Made by a program: the position numbers and the translations under genes
Shown here: piece after piece, positions 7,773-22,300 of the stretch
How positions within the stretch are numbered: position 1 is the first letter of the stretch
How the letters are laid out: every line of letters starts with the position of its first letter
Source: Linanthus parryae
Lineage: Eukaryota > Streptophyta > Magnoliopsida > Ericales > Polemoniaceae
DNA length: 64,000 bases
NCBI GenBank assembly: GCA_023055425.1
Contig: JALGPY010000010.1
Location: forward strand, 51,210,165 to 51,274,164
Direction of reading: 5' to 3'
The notes under the pieces: model-generated
What the model was told of the DNA's origin: nothing
Databases searched by the model: none
Seen by the model: only the letters and a program-made list of their open reading frames with translations

Positions 7773-10700
7773 AGCAAGGAAAACTGCTCTTTTCTGCATC
7801 GACCTGCGTTTTGACCCGAAACTTGACAAAATTACCAAAATACCCCTGGGTCAAAATTGCTACAAATTCTGCCCAATCCTGACTCTGGCCATAGGAAAAC
7901 TGCTGCCTGAAATTGGGAGACAAAATCTGAACTTGACTCCGGAAACCCGTGCCCGGTGCCAAAATGACCAAAATACCCCTAGGCCAAAACTGTCCCGGAA
8001 ATCGTCCCGAACAAGAAGTAGTTGCTTACAACTCTGGACACCGGGAAACGAGACTCCTTACTCAGGCGTGGCCTGTCTGGGACCCACACTTGACGCGAGT
8101 CGTTTTTCGGCCGGACTCTGTTTCAGCATTATAACCTGTTTTCGGAAAGCCCTTGACGTCTCCGTTCTTTTGCCCCTGGTTTCACTTCAAAGTTCCGATT
8201 CTAGCTCAATATATTGTCAACCGAGCGCATCCCGGTGATTCTTGGTTTTGGCGTTTTCAGCTTCCTCGGTTCGTTTTCACTGCTCGTTTTTCCTCCAGTC
8301 TTTCCGTTTTCCATTCCACTCTCCATTTTACCAGTCTCAGTCAAATCCTGTACCGAACATTTTCTGCACGTTTCCCGAGGCGAACCTGGTTCAGTCTCGG
8401 CACGCATCCCAATGCACTTCACGAACCTAATCCTGTAAAGACAACATGAACAAACCCGCGATCATATCTAATAAAAGTACGAAACATGCAGAAATTTACG
8501 AAGAGCAAATAAACGTTTCGTTCCTAAAACCGAGACTTTCCGAGGCTGAATTATGGCTAAAACGCGGTTTTCCAGCACACATACACATCTTTTCAGGCTA
8601 TAAGATAACCCCTATTTGGGCGTTATCAGGTACAAACACAAGGCAGGCACAAAGTGCTCAAATTGGGTACAGAATTGTGTTGGTAATGTAGTTAATGGGA
8701 AAGAACAATGTTTCCAACGGGTACGCGTTACCCAAATTGAGTTTGATTGACGTCTATGCATCTCATTTGTGCCACCACTTAACACATACTAGCACTATGT
8801 GACATTTTAAGACCAACTCTGATACCTACAACACACGGTCACTTCTCACAACGTCAAGTCTCACAATGTCGATAGTCGGTTACACCCTTATCCCTCGGTG
8901 TTCAAGTCCCATGGTTGGGTGTGACCTCAAAACTCCCTGTCTTGTTAAAATGACCCAAATACAACATTAAATCAGAGTTGGCATGCTGGGGTGACATTTC
9001 ATGGCTAAACTCGTACAATTATCGAGTTTTCATTCGATTTTTACCCCTTTATGTCACTTAGAGGAGCAAAACTTGAAGTAATTTCAAAATAACTCCCAGC
9101 ATTGTCCTTGGCATGTTTTCCAGGACACATGGTGACACCCAGAGTCATTCCATCGACGAAGAAACCAAAATAAGTGGCATTTTAAAGGGAAATATCTTAT
9201 AAAGTTTAAGATAGACCCCTCTCTAGGGTTTAGCATTTAAGAAGATGCATCTATTTGTTTAGAATGAGTTGTTAATACTCCATCAAATCAATACTCAAAA
9301 ATGCCTATTTGTGGGTTTTTGGAGGTTGTGCACACTGCCATGCATGGTACAAACACAAGGCAGGCACAAAGTCCTCAAATTGGGTACAGAATTGTTTTGG
9401 TTATGTAGTTAATGGGAAAGAACAATGTTTCCAACGGGTACGCGTTACCCAAATTGAGTTTGATTGACGTCTATGCATCTCATTTGTGCCACCACTCAAC
9501 ACATACTAGCACTATGTGACATTTTAAGACCAACTCTGATACCTACAACACACGGTCACTTCTCACAACGTCAAGTCTCACAATGTCGATAGTCGGTTAC
9601 ACCCTTATCCCTCGGTGTTCAAGTCCCATGGTTGGGTGTGACCTCAAAACTCCCTGTCTTGTTAAAATGACCCAAATACAACATTAAATCAGAGTTGGCA
9701 TGCTGGGGTGAAATTTCATGGCTAAACTCGTACAATTATCGAGTTTTCATTCGATTTTTGCCCCTTTATGTCACTTAGAGGAGCAAAACTTGAAGTAATT
9801 TCAAAATAACTCCCAGCATTGTCCTTGGCATGTTTTCCAGGACACATGGTGACACCCCGAGTCATTCGATCGACGAAGAAACCAAAATAAGTTTCATTTT
9901 AAAGGGAAATATCTTATAAAGTTTAAGATAGACCCCTCTCTAGGGTTTAGCATTTAAGAAGATGCATCTATTTGTTGAGAATGAGTTGTTAATACTCCAT
10001 CAAATCAATACTCAAAGATGCCTATTTTTGGGTTTTTGGAGGTTGTGCACACTGCCATGCATGGTACAAACACAAGGCAGGCACAAAGTCCTCAAATTGG
10101 GTACAGAATTGTGTTGGTGATGTAGTTAATGGGAAAGAACAATGTTTCCAACGGGTACGCGTTACCCAAATTGAGTTTGATTGACGTCTATGCATCTCAT
10201 TTGTGCCACCACTCAACACATACTAGCCCTATGTGACATTTTAAGACCAACTCTGATACCTACAACACACGGTCACTTCTCACAACGTCAAGTCTCACAA
10301 TGTCGATAGTCGGTTACACCCTTATCCCTCAGTGTTCAAGTCCCATGGTTGGGTGTGACCTCAAAACTCCCTGTCTTGTTAAAATGACCCAAATACAACA
10401 TTAAATAAGAGTTGGCATGCTGGGGTGACATTTCATGGCTAAACTCGTACAATTATCGAGTTTTCATTCGATTTTTGCCCCTTTATGTCACTTAGAGGAG
10501 CAAAACTTGAAGTAATTTCAAAATAACTCCCAGCATTGTCCTTGGCATGTTTTCCAGGACACATGGTGACACCCCGAGTCATTCCATCGACGAAGAAACC
10601 AAAATAAGTGGCATTTTAAAGGGAAATATCTTATAAAGTTTAAGATAGACCCCTCTCTAGGGTTTAGCATTTAAGAAGATGCATCTATTTGTTTAGAATG

Positions 10701-13700
10701 AGTTGTTAATACTCCATCAAATCAATACTCAAAGATGCCTATTTGTGGGTTTTTGGAGGTTGTGCACACTGCCATGCATGGTACAAACACAAGGCAGGCA
10801 CAAAGTCCTCAAATTGGGTGCAGAATTGTGTTGGTTATGTAGTTAATGGGAAAGAACAATGTTTCCAACGGGTACGCGTTACCCAAATTGAGTTTGATTG
10901 ACGTCTATGCATCTCATTTGTGCCACCACTTAACACATACTAGCACTATGTGACATTTTAAGACCAACTCTGATACCTACAACACACGGTCACTTCTCAC
11001 AACGTCAAGTCTCACAATGTCGATAGTCGGTTACACCCTTATCCCTCGGTGTTCAAGTCCCATGGTTGGGTGTGACCTCAAAACTCCCTGTCTTGTTAAA
11101 ATGACCCAAATACAACATTAAATCAGAGTTGGCATGCTGGGGTGACATTTCATGTCTAAACTCGTACAATTATCGAGTTTTCATTCGATTTTTACCCCTT
11201 TATGTCACTTAGAGGAGCAAAACTTGAAGTAATTTCAAAATAACTCCCAGCATTGTCCTTGGCATGTTTTCCAGGACACATGGTGACACCCCCAGTCATT
11301 CCATCGACGAAGAAACCAAAATAAGTGGCATTTTAACGGGAAATATCTTATAAAGTTTAAGATAGACCCCTCTCTAGGGTTTAGCATTTAAGAAGATGCA
11401 TCTATTTGTTTAGAATGAGTTGTTAATACTCCATCAAATCAATACTCAAAGATGCCTATTTGTGGGTTTTTGGAGTTTGTGCACACTGCCATGCATGGTA
11501 CAAACACAAGGCAGGCACAAAGTCCTCAAATTGGGTACAGAATTGTGTTGGTTATGTAGTTAATGGGAAAGAACAATGTTTCCAACGGGTACGCGTTACC
11601 CAAATTGAGTTTGATTGACGTCTATGCATCTCATTTGTGCCACCACTCAACACATACTAGCACTATGTGACATTCTAAGACCAACTCTGATACCTACAAC
11701 ACACGGTCTCTTCTCACAACGTCAAGTCTCACAATGTCGATAGTCGGTTACACCCTTATCCCTCGGTGTTCAAGTCCCATGGTTGGGTGTGACCTCAAAA
11801 CTTCCTGTCTTGTTAAAATGACCCAAATACAACATTAAATCAGAGTTGGCATGCTGGGGTGACATTTCATGGCTAAACTCGTACAATTATCGAGTTTTGA
11901 TTCGATTTTTTCCCCTTTATGTCACTTAGAGGAGCAAAACTTGAAGTAATTTCAAAATAACTCCCAGCATTGTCCTTGGCATGTTTTCCAGGACACATGG
12001 TGACACCCCGAGTCATTCCATCGACGATGAAACCAAAATAAGTGGCATTTTAAAGGGAAATATCTTATAAAGTTTAAGATAGACCCCTCTCTAGGGTTTA
12101 GCATTTAAGAAGATGCATCTATTTGTTTAGAATGAGTTGTTAATACTCCACCAAATCAATACTCAAAAATGCCAATTTTTGGGTTTTTGGAGGTTGTGCA
12201 CACTGCCATGCATGGTACAAACACAAGGCAGGCACAAAGTCCTCAAATTGGGTACAGAATTGTGTTGGTGATGTAGTTAATGGGAAAGAACAATGTTTCC
12301 AACGGGTACGCGTTACCCAAATTGAGTTTGATTGACGTCTATGCATCATATTTGTGCCACCACTCAACACATACTAGCACTATGTGACATTTTAAGACCA
12401 ACTCTGATACCTACAACACACGGTCACTTCTCACAAAGTCAAGTCTCACAATGTCGATAGTCGGTTACACCCTTATCCCTCGGTGTTCAAGTCCCATGGT
12501 TGGGTGTGACCTCAAAACTCCCTGTCTTGTTAAAATGACCCAAATACAACATTAAATCAGAGTTGGCATGCTGGGGTGACATTTCATGGCTAAACTCGTA
12601 CAATTATCGAGTTTTCATTCGATTTTTGCCCCTTTATGTCACTTAGAGGAGCAAAACTTGAAGTAATTTCAAAATAACTCCCAGCATTGTCCTTGGCATG
12701 TTTTCCAGGACACATGGTGACACCCCGAGTCATTCCATCGACGAAGAAACCAAAATAAGTGGCATTTTAAAGGGAAATATCTTATAAAGTTTAAGATAGA
12801 CCCCTCTCTAGGGTTTAGCATTTAAGAAGATGCATCTATTTGTTTAGAATGAGTTGTTAATACTCCATCAAATCAATACTCAAAGATGCCTATTTTTGGG
12901 TTTTTGGAGGTTGTGCACACTGCAATGCATGGTACAAACACAAGGCAGGCACAAAGTCCTCAAATTGGGTACAGAATTGTGTTGGTGATGTAGTTAATGG
13001 GAAAGAACAATGTTTCCAACGGGTACGCGTTACCCAAATTGAGTTTGATTGACGTCTATGCATCTCATTTGTGCCACCACTCAACACATACTAGCACTAT
13101 GTGACATTTTAAGACCAACTCTGGTACCTACAACACACGGTCACTTCTCACAACGTCAAGTCTCACAATGTCAATAGTCGGTTACACCCTTATCCCTCGG
13201 TGTTCAAGTCCCATGGTTGGGTGTGACCTCAAAACTCCCTGTCTTGTTAAAATGACCCAAATACAACATTAAATCAGAGTTGGCATGCTGGGGTGACATT
13301 TCATGGCTAAACTCGTACAATTATCGAGTTTTCATTCGATTTTTGCCCCTTTATGTCACTTAGAGGAGCAAAACTTGAAGTAATTTCAAAATAACTCCCA
13401 GCATTGTCCTTGGCATGTTTTCCAGGACACATGGTGACACCCCGAGTCATTCCATCGACGAAGAAACCAAAAAAGTGGCATTTTAAAGGGAAATATCTTA
13501 TAAAGTTTAAGATAGACCCCTCTCTAGGGTTTAGCATTTAAGAAGATGCATCTATTTGTTTATAATGAGTTGTTAATACTCCATCAAATCAATACTCAAA
13601 GATGCCTATTTGTGGGTTTTTGGAGGTTGTGCACACTGCCATGCATGGTACAAACACAAGGCAGGCACAAAGTCCTCAAATTGGGTACAGAATTGTGTTG

Positions 13701-16399
13701 GTGATGTAGTTAATGGGAAAGAACAATGTTTCCAACGGGTACGCGTTACCCAAATTGAGTTTGATTGACTTCTATGCATCTCATTTGTGCCACCACTCAA
13801 CACATACTAGCACTATGTGACATTTTAAGACCAACTCTGATACCTACAACACACGGTCACTTCTCACAACGTCAAGTCTCACAATGTCGATAGTCGGTTA
13901 CACCCTTATCCCTCGGTGTTCAAGTCCCATGGTTGGGTGTGACCTCAAAACTCCCTGTCTTGTTAAAATGACCCAAATACAACATTAAATCAGAGTTGGC
14001 ATGCTGGGGTGACATTTCATGGATAAACTCGTACAATTATCGAGTTTTCATTCGATTTTTGCCCCTTTATGTCACTTAGAGGAGCAAAACTTGAAGTAAT
14101 TTCAAAATAACTCCCAGCATTGTCCTTGGCATGTTTTCCAGGACACATGGTGACACCCCGAGTCATTCCATCGACGAAGTAACCAAAATAAGTGGCATTT
14201 TAAAGGGAAATATCTTATAAAGTTTAAGATAGACCCCTCTCTAGGGTTTAGCATTTAAGAAGATGCATCTATTTGTTTAGAATGAGTTGTTAACACTCCA
14301 TCAAATCAATACTCAAAAATGCCTATTTTTGGGTTTTTGGAGGTTGTGCAAACTGCCATGCATGGTACAAACACAAGGCAGTCACAAAGTCCTCAAATTG
14401 GGTACAGAATTGTGTTGGTTATGTAGTTAATGGGAAAGAACAATGTTTCCAACGGGTACGCGTTACCCAAATTGAGTTTGATTGACGTCTATGCATCTCA
14501 TTTGTGCCACCACTCAAAACATACTAGCACTATGTGACATTTTAAGACCAACTCTGATACCTACAACACACGGTCACTTCTCACAACGTCAAGTCTCACA
14601 ATGTCGATAGTCGGTTACACCCTTATCCCTCGGTGTTCAAGTCCCATGGTTGGGTGTGACCTCAAAACTTCCTGTCTTGTTAAAATGACCCAAATACAAC
14701 ATTAAATCAGAGTTGGCATGCTGGGGTGACATTTCATGGCTAAACTCGTACAATTATCGAGTTTTCATCGATTTTTGCCCCTTTATATCACTTAGAGGAG
14801 CAAAACTTGAAGTAATTTCAAAATAACTCCCAGCATTGTCCTTGGCATGTTTTCCAGGACACATGGTGACACCCCGAGTCATTCCATCGACGAAGAAACC
14901 AAAATAGATGGCATTTTAAAGGGAAATATCTTATAAAGTTTAAGATAGACCCCTCTCTAGGGTTTAGCATTTAAGAAGATGCATCTATTTGTTTAGAATG
15001 AGTTGTTAATACTCCATCAAATCAAGACTCAATGATGCCCATTTGTGGGTTTTTGGAGGTTGTGCACACTGCCATGCATATAAATACAAGGCAGGCACAA
15101 AGTCCTCAAATTAGGTACAGAATTGTGTTGGTGATGTAGTTAATGGGAAAGAACAATGTTTCCAACGGGTACGCGTTACCCAAATTGAGTTTGATTGACG
15201 TCTATGCATCTCATTTGTGCCACCACTCAACACATACTAGCACTATGTGACATTTTAAGACCAACTCTGATACCTACAACACACGGTCACTTCTCACAAC
15301 GTCAAGTCTCACAATGTCGATAGTCGGTTACACCCTTATCCCTCGGTGTTCAAGTCCCATGGTTGGGTGTGACCTCAAAACTCCCTGTCTTGTTAAAATG
15401 ACCCAAATACAACATTAAATCAGAGTTGGCATGCTGGGGTGACATTTCATGGCTGAACTCGTACAATTATCGAGTTTTCATTCGATTTTTGCCCCTTTAT
15501 GTCACTTAGAGGAGCAAAACTTGAAGTAAATTCAAAATAACTCCCAGCATTGTCCTTGGCATGTTTTCCAGGACAAATGGTGACACCCTGAGTCATTCCA
15601 TCGACGAAGAAACCCAAATAAGTGGCATTTTAAAGGGAAATATCTTATAAAGTTTAAGATAGACCCCTCTCTAGGGTTTAGCATTTAAGAAGATGCATCT
15701 ATTTGTTTAGAATGAGTTGTTAATACTCCATCAAATCAAGACTCAAAGATGCCTATTTGTGGGTTTTTGGAGGTTGTGCACACTGCCATGCATGGTACAA
15801 ACACAAGGCAGGCACAAAGTCCTCAAATTGGGTACAAAATTGTGTTGGTTATGTAGTTAATGGGAAAGAACAATGTTTCCAACGGGTACGCGTTACCCAA
15901 ATTGAGTTTGATTGACGTCTATGCATCTCATTTGTGCCACCACTCAACACATACTAGCACTATGTGACATTTTAAGACCAACTCTGATACCTACAACAAA
16001 CGGTCACTTCTCACAACGTCAAGTCTCACAATGTCGATAGTCGGTTACACCCTTATCCCTCGGTGTTCAAGTCCCATGGTTGGGTGTGACCTCAAAACTC
16101 CCTGTCTTGTTAAAATGACCCAAATACAACATTAAATCAGAGTTGGCATGCTGGGGTGACATTTCATGGCTAAACTCGTACAATTATCGAGTTTTCATTC
16201 GATTTTTGCCCCTTTATATCACTTAGAGGAGCAAAACTTGAAGTAATTTCAAAATAACTCCCAGCATTGTCCTTGGCATGTTTTCCAGGACACATGGTGA
16301 CACCCCGAGTCATTCCATCGACGAAGAAACCAAAATAAGTGGCATTTTAAAGGGAAATATCTTATAAAGTTTAAGATAGACCCCTCTCTAGGGTTTAGC

Positions 16400-19300
16400 A
16401 TTTAAGAAGATGCATCTATTTGTTTAGAATGAGTTGTTGATACTCCATCAAATCAATACTCAAAGATGCCTATTTGTGGGTTTTTGGAGGTTGTGCACAC
16501 TGCCATGCATGGTACAAACACAAGGCAGGCACAAAGTCCTCAAATTGGGTGCAGAATTGTGTTGGTTATGTAGTTAATGGGAAAGAACAATGTTTCCAAC
16601 GGGTACGCGTTACCCAAATTGAGTTTGATTGACGTATATGCATCTCATTTGTGCCACCACTCAACACATACTAGCACTATGTGACATTTTAAGACCAACT
16701 CTGATACCTACAACACACGGTCACTTCTCACAACGTCAAGTCTCACAATGTCGATAGTCGGTTACACCCTTATCCCTCGGTGTTCAAGTCCCATGGTTGG
16801 GTGTGACCTCAAAACTCCCTGTCTTGTTAAAATGACCCAAATACAACATTAAATCAGAGTTGTCATGCTGGGGTGTTATTTCATGGCTAAACTCGTACAA
16901 TTATCGAGTTTTCATTCGATTTTTGCCCCTTTATGTCATTTAGAGGAGCAAAACTTGAAGTAATTTCAAAATAACTCCCAGCATTGTCCTTGGCATGTTT
17001 TCCAGGACACATGGTGACACCCCGAGTCATTCCATCGACGAAGAAACCAAAATAAGTGGCATTTTAAAGGGAAATATCTTATAAAGTTTAAGATAGACCC
17101 CTCTCTAGGGTTTAGCATTTAAGAAGATGCATCTATTTGTTTAGAATGAGTTGTTGATACTCCATCAAATCAATACTCAAAGATGCCTATTTGTGTGTTT
17201 TTGGAGGTTGTGCACACTGCCATGCATGGTACAAACACAAGGCAGGCACAAAGTCCTCAAATTGGGTGCAGAATTATGTTGGTGATGTAGTTAATGGGAA
17301 AGAACAATGTTTCCAACGGGTACGCGTTACCCAAATTGAGTTTGATTGACGTCTATGCATCTCATTTGTGCCACCACTCAACACATACTAGATCTATGTG
17401 ACATTTTAAGACCAACTCTGATACCTACAACACACGGTCACTTCTCACAACGTCAAGTCTCACAATGTCGATAGTCGGTTACACCCTTATCCCTCGGTGT
17501 TCAAGTCCCATGGTTGGGTGTGACCTCAAAACTCCCTGTCTTGTTAAAATGACCCAAATACAAAATTAAATCAGAGTTGGCATGCTGGGGTGTTATTTCA
17601 TGGCTAAACTCGTACAATTATCGAGTTTTCATTCGATTTTTGCCCCTTTATATCACTTAGAGGAGAAAAACTTGAAGTAATTTCAAAATAACTCCCAGCA
17701 TTGTCCTTGGCATGTTTTCCAGGACACATGGTGACACCCCGAGTCATTCCATCGACGAAGAAACCAAAATAAGTGGCATTTTAAAGGGAAATATCTTATA
17801 AAGTTTAAGATAGACCCCTCTCTAGGGTTTAGCATTTAAGAAGATGCATCTATTTGTTTAGAATGAGTTGTTGATACTCCATCAAATCAATACTCAAAGA
17901 TGCCTATTTGTGGGTTTTTGGAGGTTGTGCACACTGCCATGCATGGTACAAACACAAGGCAGGCACAAAGTCCTCAAATTGGGTGCAGAATTGTGTTGGT
18001 TATGTAGTTAATGGGAAAGAACAATGTTTCCAACGGGTACGCGTTACCCAAATTGAGTTTGATTGACGTATATGCATCTCATTTGTGCCACCACTCAACA
18101 CATACTAGCACTATGTGACATTTTAAGACCAACTCTGATACCTACAACACCGGTCACTTCTCACAACGTCAAGTCTCACAATGTCGATAGTCGGTTACAC
18201 CCTTATCCCTCGGTGTTCAAGTCCCATGGTTGGGTGTGACCTCAAAACTCCCTGTCTTGTTAAAATGACCCAAATACAACATTAAATCAGAGTTGTCATG
18301 CTGGGGTGTTATTTCATGGCTAAACTCGTACAATTATCGAGTTTTCATTCGATTTTTGCCCCTTTATGTCATTTAGAGGAGCAAAACTTGAAGTAATTTC
18401 AAAATAACTCCCAGCATTGTCCTTGGCATGTTTTCCAGGACACATGGTGACACCCCGAGTCATTCCATCGACGAAGAAACCAAAATAAGTGGCATTTTAA
18501 AGGGAAATATCTTATAAAGTTTAAGATAGACCCCTCTCTAGGGTTTAGCATTTAAGAAGATGCATCTATTTGTTTAGAATGAGTTGTTGATACTCCATCA
18601 AATCAATACTCAAAGATGCCTATTTGTGTGTTTTTGGAGGTTGTGCACACTGCCATGCATGGTACAAACACAAGGCAGGCACAAAGTCCTCAAATTGGGT
18701 GCAGAATTATGTTGGTGATGTAGTTAATGGGAAAGAACAATGTTTCCAACGGGTACGCGTTACCCAAATTGAGTTTGATTGACGTCTATGCATCTCATTT
18801 GTGCCACCACTCAACACATACTAGATCTATGTGACATTTTAAGACCAACTCTGATACCTACAACACACGGTCACTTCTCACAACGTCAAGTCTCACAATG
18901 TCGATAGTCGGTTACACCCTTATCCCTCGGTGTTCAAGTCCCATGGTTGGGTGTGACCTCAAAACTCCCTGTCTTGTTAAAATGACCCAAATACAAAATT
19001 AAATCAGAGTTGGCATGCTGGGGTGACATTTCATGGCTAAACTCGTACAATTATCGAGTTTTCATTCGATTTTTGCCCCTTTATATCACTTAGAGGAGAA
19101 AAACTTGAAGTAATTTCAAAATAACTCCCAGCATTGTCCTTGGCATGTTTTCCAGGACACATGGTGACACCCCGAGTCATTCCATCGACGAAGAAACCAA
19201 AATAAGTGGCATTTTAAAGGGAAATATCTTATAAAGTTTAAGATAGACCCCTCTCTAGGGTTTAGCATTTAAGAAGATGCATCTATTTGTTTAGAATGAG

Positions 19301-22300
19301 TTGTTGATACTCCATCAAATCAATACTCAAAGATGCCTATTTGTGGGTTTTTGGAGGTTGTGCACACTGCCATGCATGGTACAAACACAAGGCAGGCACA
19401 AAGTCCTCAAATTGGGTGCAGAATTGTGTTGGTTATGTAGTTAATGGGAAAGAACAATGTTTCCAACGGGTACGCGTTACCCAAATTGAGTTTGATTGAC
19501 GTATATGCATCTCATTTGTGCCACCACTCAACACATACTAGCACTATGTGACATTTTAAGACCAACTCTGATACCTACAACACACGGTCACTTCTCACAA
19601 CGTCAAGTCTCACAATGTCGATAGTCGGTTACACCCTTATCCCTCGGTGTTCAAGTCCCATGGTTGGGTGTGACCTCAAAACTCCCTGTCTTGTTAAAAT
19701 GACCCAAATACAACATTAAATCAGAGTTGTCATGCTGGGGTGTTATTTCATGGCTAAACTCGTACAATTATCGAGTTTTCATTCGATTTTTGCCCCTTTA
19801 TGTCACTTAGAGGAGCAAAACTTGAAGTAATTTCAAAATAACTCCCAGCATTGTCCTTGGCATGTTTTCCAGGACACATGGTGACACCCCGAGTCATTCC
19901 ATCGACGAAGAAACCAAAATAAGTGGCATTTTAAAGGGAAATATCTTATAAAGTTTAAGATAGACCCCTCTCTAGGGTTTAGCATTTAAGAAGATGCATC
20001 TATTTGTTTAGAATGAGTTGTTGATACTCCATCAAATCAATACTCAAAGATGCCTATTTGTGGGTTTTTGGAGGTTGTGCACACTGCCATGCATGGTACA
20101 AACACAAGGCAGGCACAAAGTCCTCAAATTGGGTGCAGAATTGTGTTGGTGATGTAGTTAATGGGAAAGAATAATGTTTCCAACGGGTACGCGTTACCCA
20201 AATTGAGTTTGATTGACGTCTATGCATCTCATTTGTGCCACCACACAACACATACTAGCACTATGTGACATTTTAAGACCAACTCTGATACCTACAACAC
20301 ACGGTCACTTCTCACAACGTCAAGTCTCACAATGTCGATAGTCGGTTACACCCTTATCCCTCGGTGTTCAAGTCCCATGGTTGGGTGTGACCTCAAAACT
20401 CCCTGTCTTGTTAAAATGACCCAAATACAAAATTAAATCAGAGTTGGCATGCTGGGGTGACATTTCATGGCTAAACTCGTACAATTATCGAGTTTTCATT
20501 CGATTTTTGCCCCTTTATATCACTTAGAGGAGCAAAACTTGAAGTAATTTCAAAATAACTCCCAGCATTGTCCTTGGCATGTTTTCCAGGACACATGGTG
20601 ACACCCCGAGTCATTCCATCGACGAAGAAACCAAAATAAGTGGCATTTTAAAGGGAAATATCTTATAAAGTTTAAGATAGACCCCTCTCTAGGGTTTAGC
20701 ATTTAAGAAGATGCATCTATTTGTTTAGAATGAGTTGTTGATACTCCATCAAATCAATACTCAAAGATGCCTATTTGTGGGTTTTTGGAGGTTGTGCACA
20801 CTGCCATGCATGGTACAAACACAAGGCAGGCACAAAGTCCTCAAATTGGGTGCAGAATTGTGTTGGTTATGTAGTTAATGGGAAAGAACAATGTTTCCAA
20901 CGGGTACGCGTTACCCAAATTGAGTTTGATTGACGTATATGCATCTCATTTGTGCCACCACTCAACACATGCTAGCACTATGTGACATTTTAAGACCAAC
21001 TCTGATACCTACAACACACGGTCACTTCTCACAACGTCAAGTCTCACAATGTCGATAGTCGGTTACACCCTTATCCCTCGGTGTTCAAGTCCCATGGTTG
21101 GGTGTGACCTCAAAACTCCCTGTCTTGTTAAAATGACCCAAATACAACATTAAATCAGAGTTGTCATGCTGGGGTGTTATTTCATGGCTAAACTCGTACA
21201 ATTATCGAGTTTTCATTCGATATTTGCCCCTTTATGTCACTTAGAGGAGCAAACCTTGAAGTAATTTCAAAATAACTCCCAGCATTGTCCTTGGCATGTT
21301 TTCCAGGACACATGGTGACACCCCGAGTCATTCCATCGACGAAGAAACCAAAATAAGTGGCATTTTAAAGGGAAATATCTTATAAAGTTTAAGATAGACC
21401 CCTCTCTAGGGTTTAGCATTTAAGAAGATGCATCTATTTGTTTAGAATGAGTTGTTGATACTCCATCAAATCAATACTCAAGGATGCCTATTTGTGGGTT
21501 TTTGGAGGTTGTGCACACTGCCATGCATGGTACAAACACAAGGCAGGCACAAAGTCCTCAAATTGGGTGCAGAATTGTGTTGGTGATGTAGTTAATGGGA
21601 AAGAATAATGTTTCCAACGGGTACGCGTTACCCAAATTGAGTTTGATTGACGTCTATGCATCTCATTTGTGCCACCACACAACACATACTAGCACTATGT
21701 GACATTTTAAGACCAACTCTGATACCTACAACACACGGTCACTTCTCACAACGTCAAGTCTCACAATGTCGATAGTCGGTTACACCCTTATCCCTCGGTG
21801 TTCAAGTCCCATGGTTGGGTGTGACCTCAAAACTCCCTGTCTTGTTAAAATGACCCAAGTACAAAATTAAATCAGAGTTGGCATGCTGGGGTGACATTTC
21901 ATGGCTAAACTCGTACAATTATCGAGTTTTCATTCGATTTTTGCCCCTTTATATCACTTAGAGGAGCAAAACTTGAAGTAATTTCAAAATAACTCCCAGC
22001 ATTGTCCTTGGCATGTTTTCCAGGACACATGGTGACACCCCGAGTCATTCCATCGACGAAGAAACCAAAATAAGTGGCATTTTAAAGGGAAATATCTTAT
22101 AAAGTTTAAGATAGACCCCTCTCTAGGGTTTAGCATTTAAGAAGATGCATCTATTTGTTTAGAATGAGTTGTTGATACTCCATCAAATCAATACTCAAAG
22201 ATGCCTATTTGTGGGTTTTTGGAGGTTGTGCACACTGCCATGCATGGTACAAACACAAGGCAGGCACAAAGTCCTCAAATTGGGTGCAGAATTGTGTTGG

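Larger units (their letters stand above)
1..8628 (-). mobile_element. Ty3/gypsy LTR retrotransposon, Athila/Tat-like, internally deleted and truncated at the window edge
   Basis: The first 793 bases repeat bases 7836-8628 in direct orientation with about two dozen differences by eye (about 3%), so these are the two LTRs. The LTR end reads CGTTATCA on the plus strand (TGATAACG on the coding strand). Read on the minus strand the order is 5' LTR, tRNA-Asp-type PBS, gag, retropepsin, integrase C-terminal remnant, non-coding region, PPT, 3' LTR. No RT, RNase H or integrase core is present. The remnant after the protease joins an RT N-terminal-like string directly to an integrase-tail-like string, which indicates a large internal deletion and a non-autonomous element. 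The right LTR end abuts the satellite at GGTAC. The lineage call rests on PBS type, gag and protease character and the conserved GGGAGGCAACCC motif downstream of pol. Confidence 0.88.
6432..8628 (-). repeat. 5' LTR of the Ty3/gypsy element (complete, 2197 bp)
   Basis: Bounded by TGATGC on the left and CGTTATCA on the right in plus orientation, so it starts TG and ends CA on the element's sense strand. The right part (7836-8628) is repeated at 1-793. A TATA box is at 7399-7408, giving a U3 of about 1.2 kb and an R-U5 of about 0.97 kb. Just upstream of the TATA box is a dense palindrome cluster. A 223-residue minus ORF (7300-7971) crosses this region but is a by-product of that repeat. The right end touches the satellite with no intervening base. 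Confidence 0.88.

Noticed and set aside
7300..7971. 223-residue minus ORF across the LTR
   Set aside because: Its Arg/Ile/Tyr-rich repeats come from the palindromes, it lies within LTR U3/R sequence, and it has no homology that I recognise.
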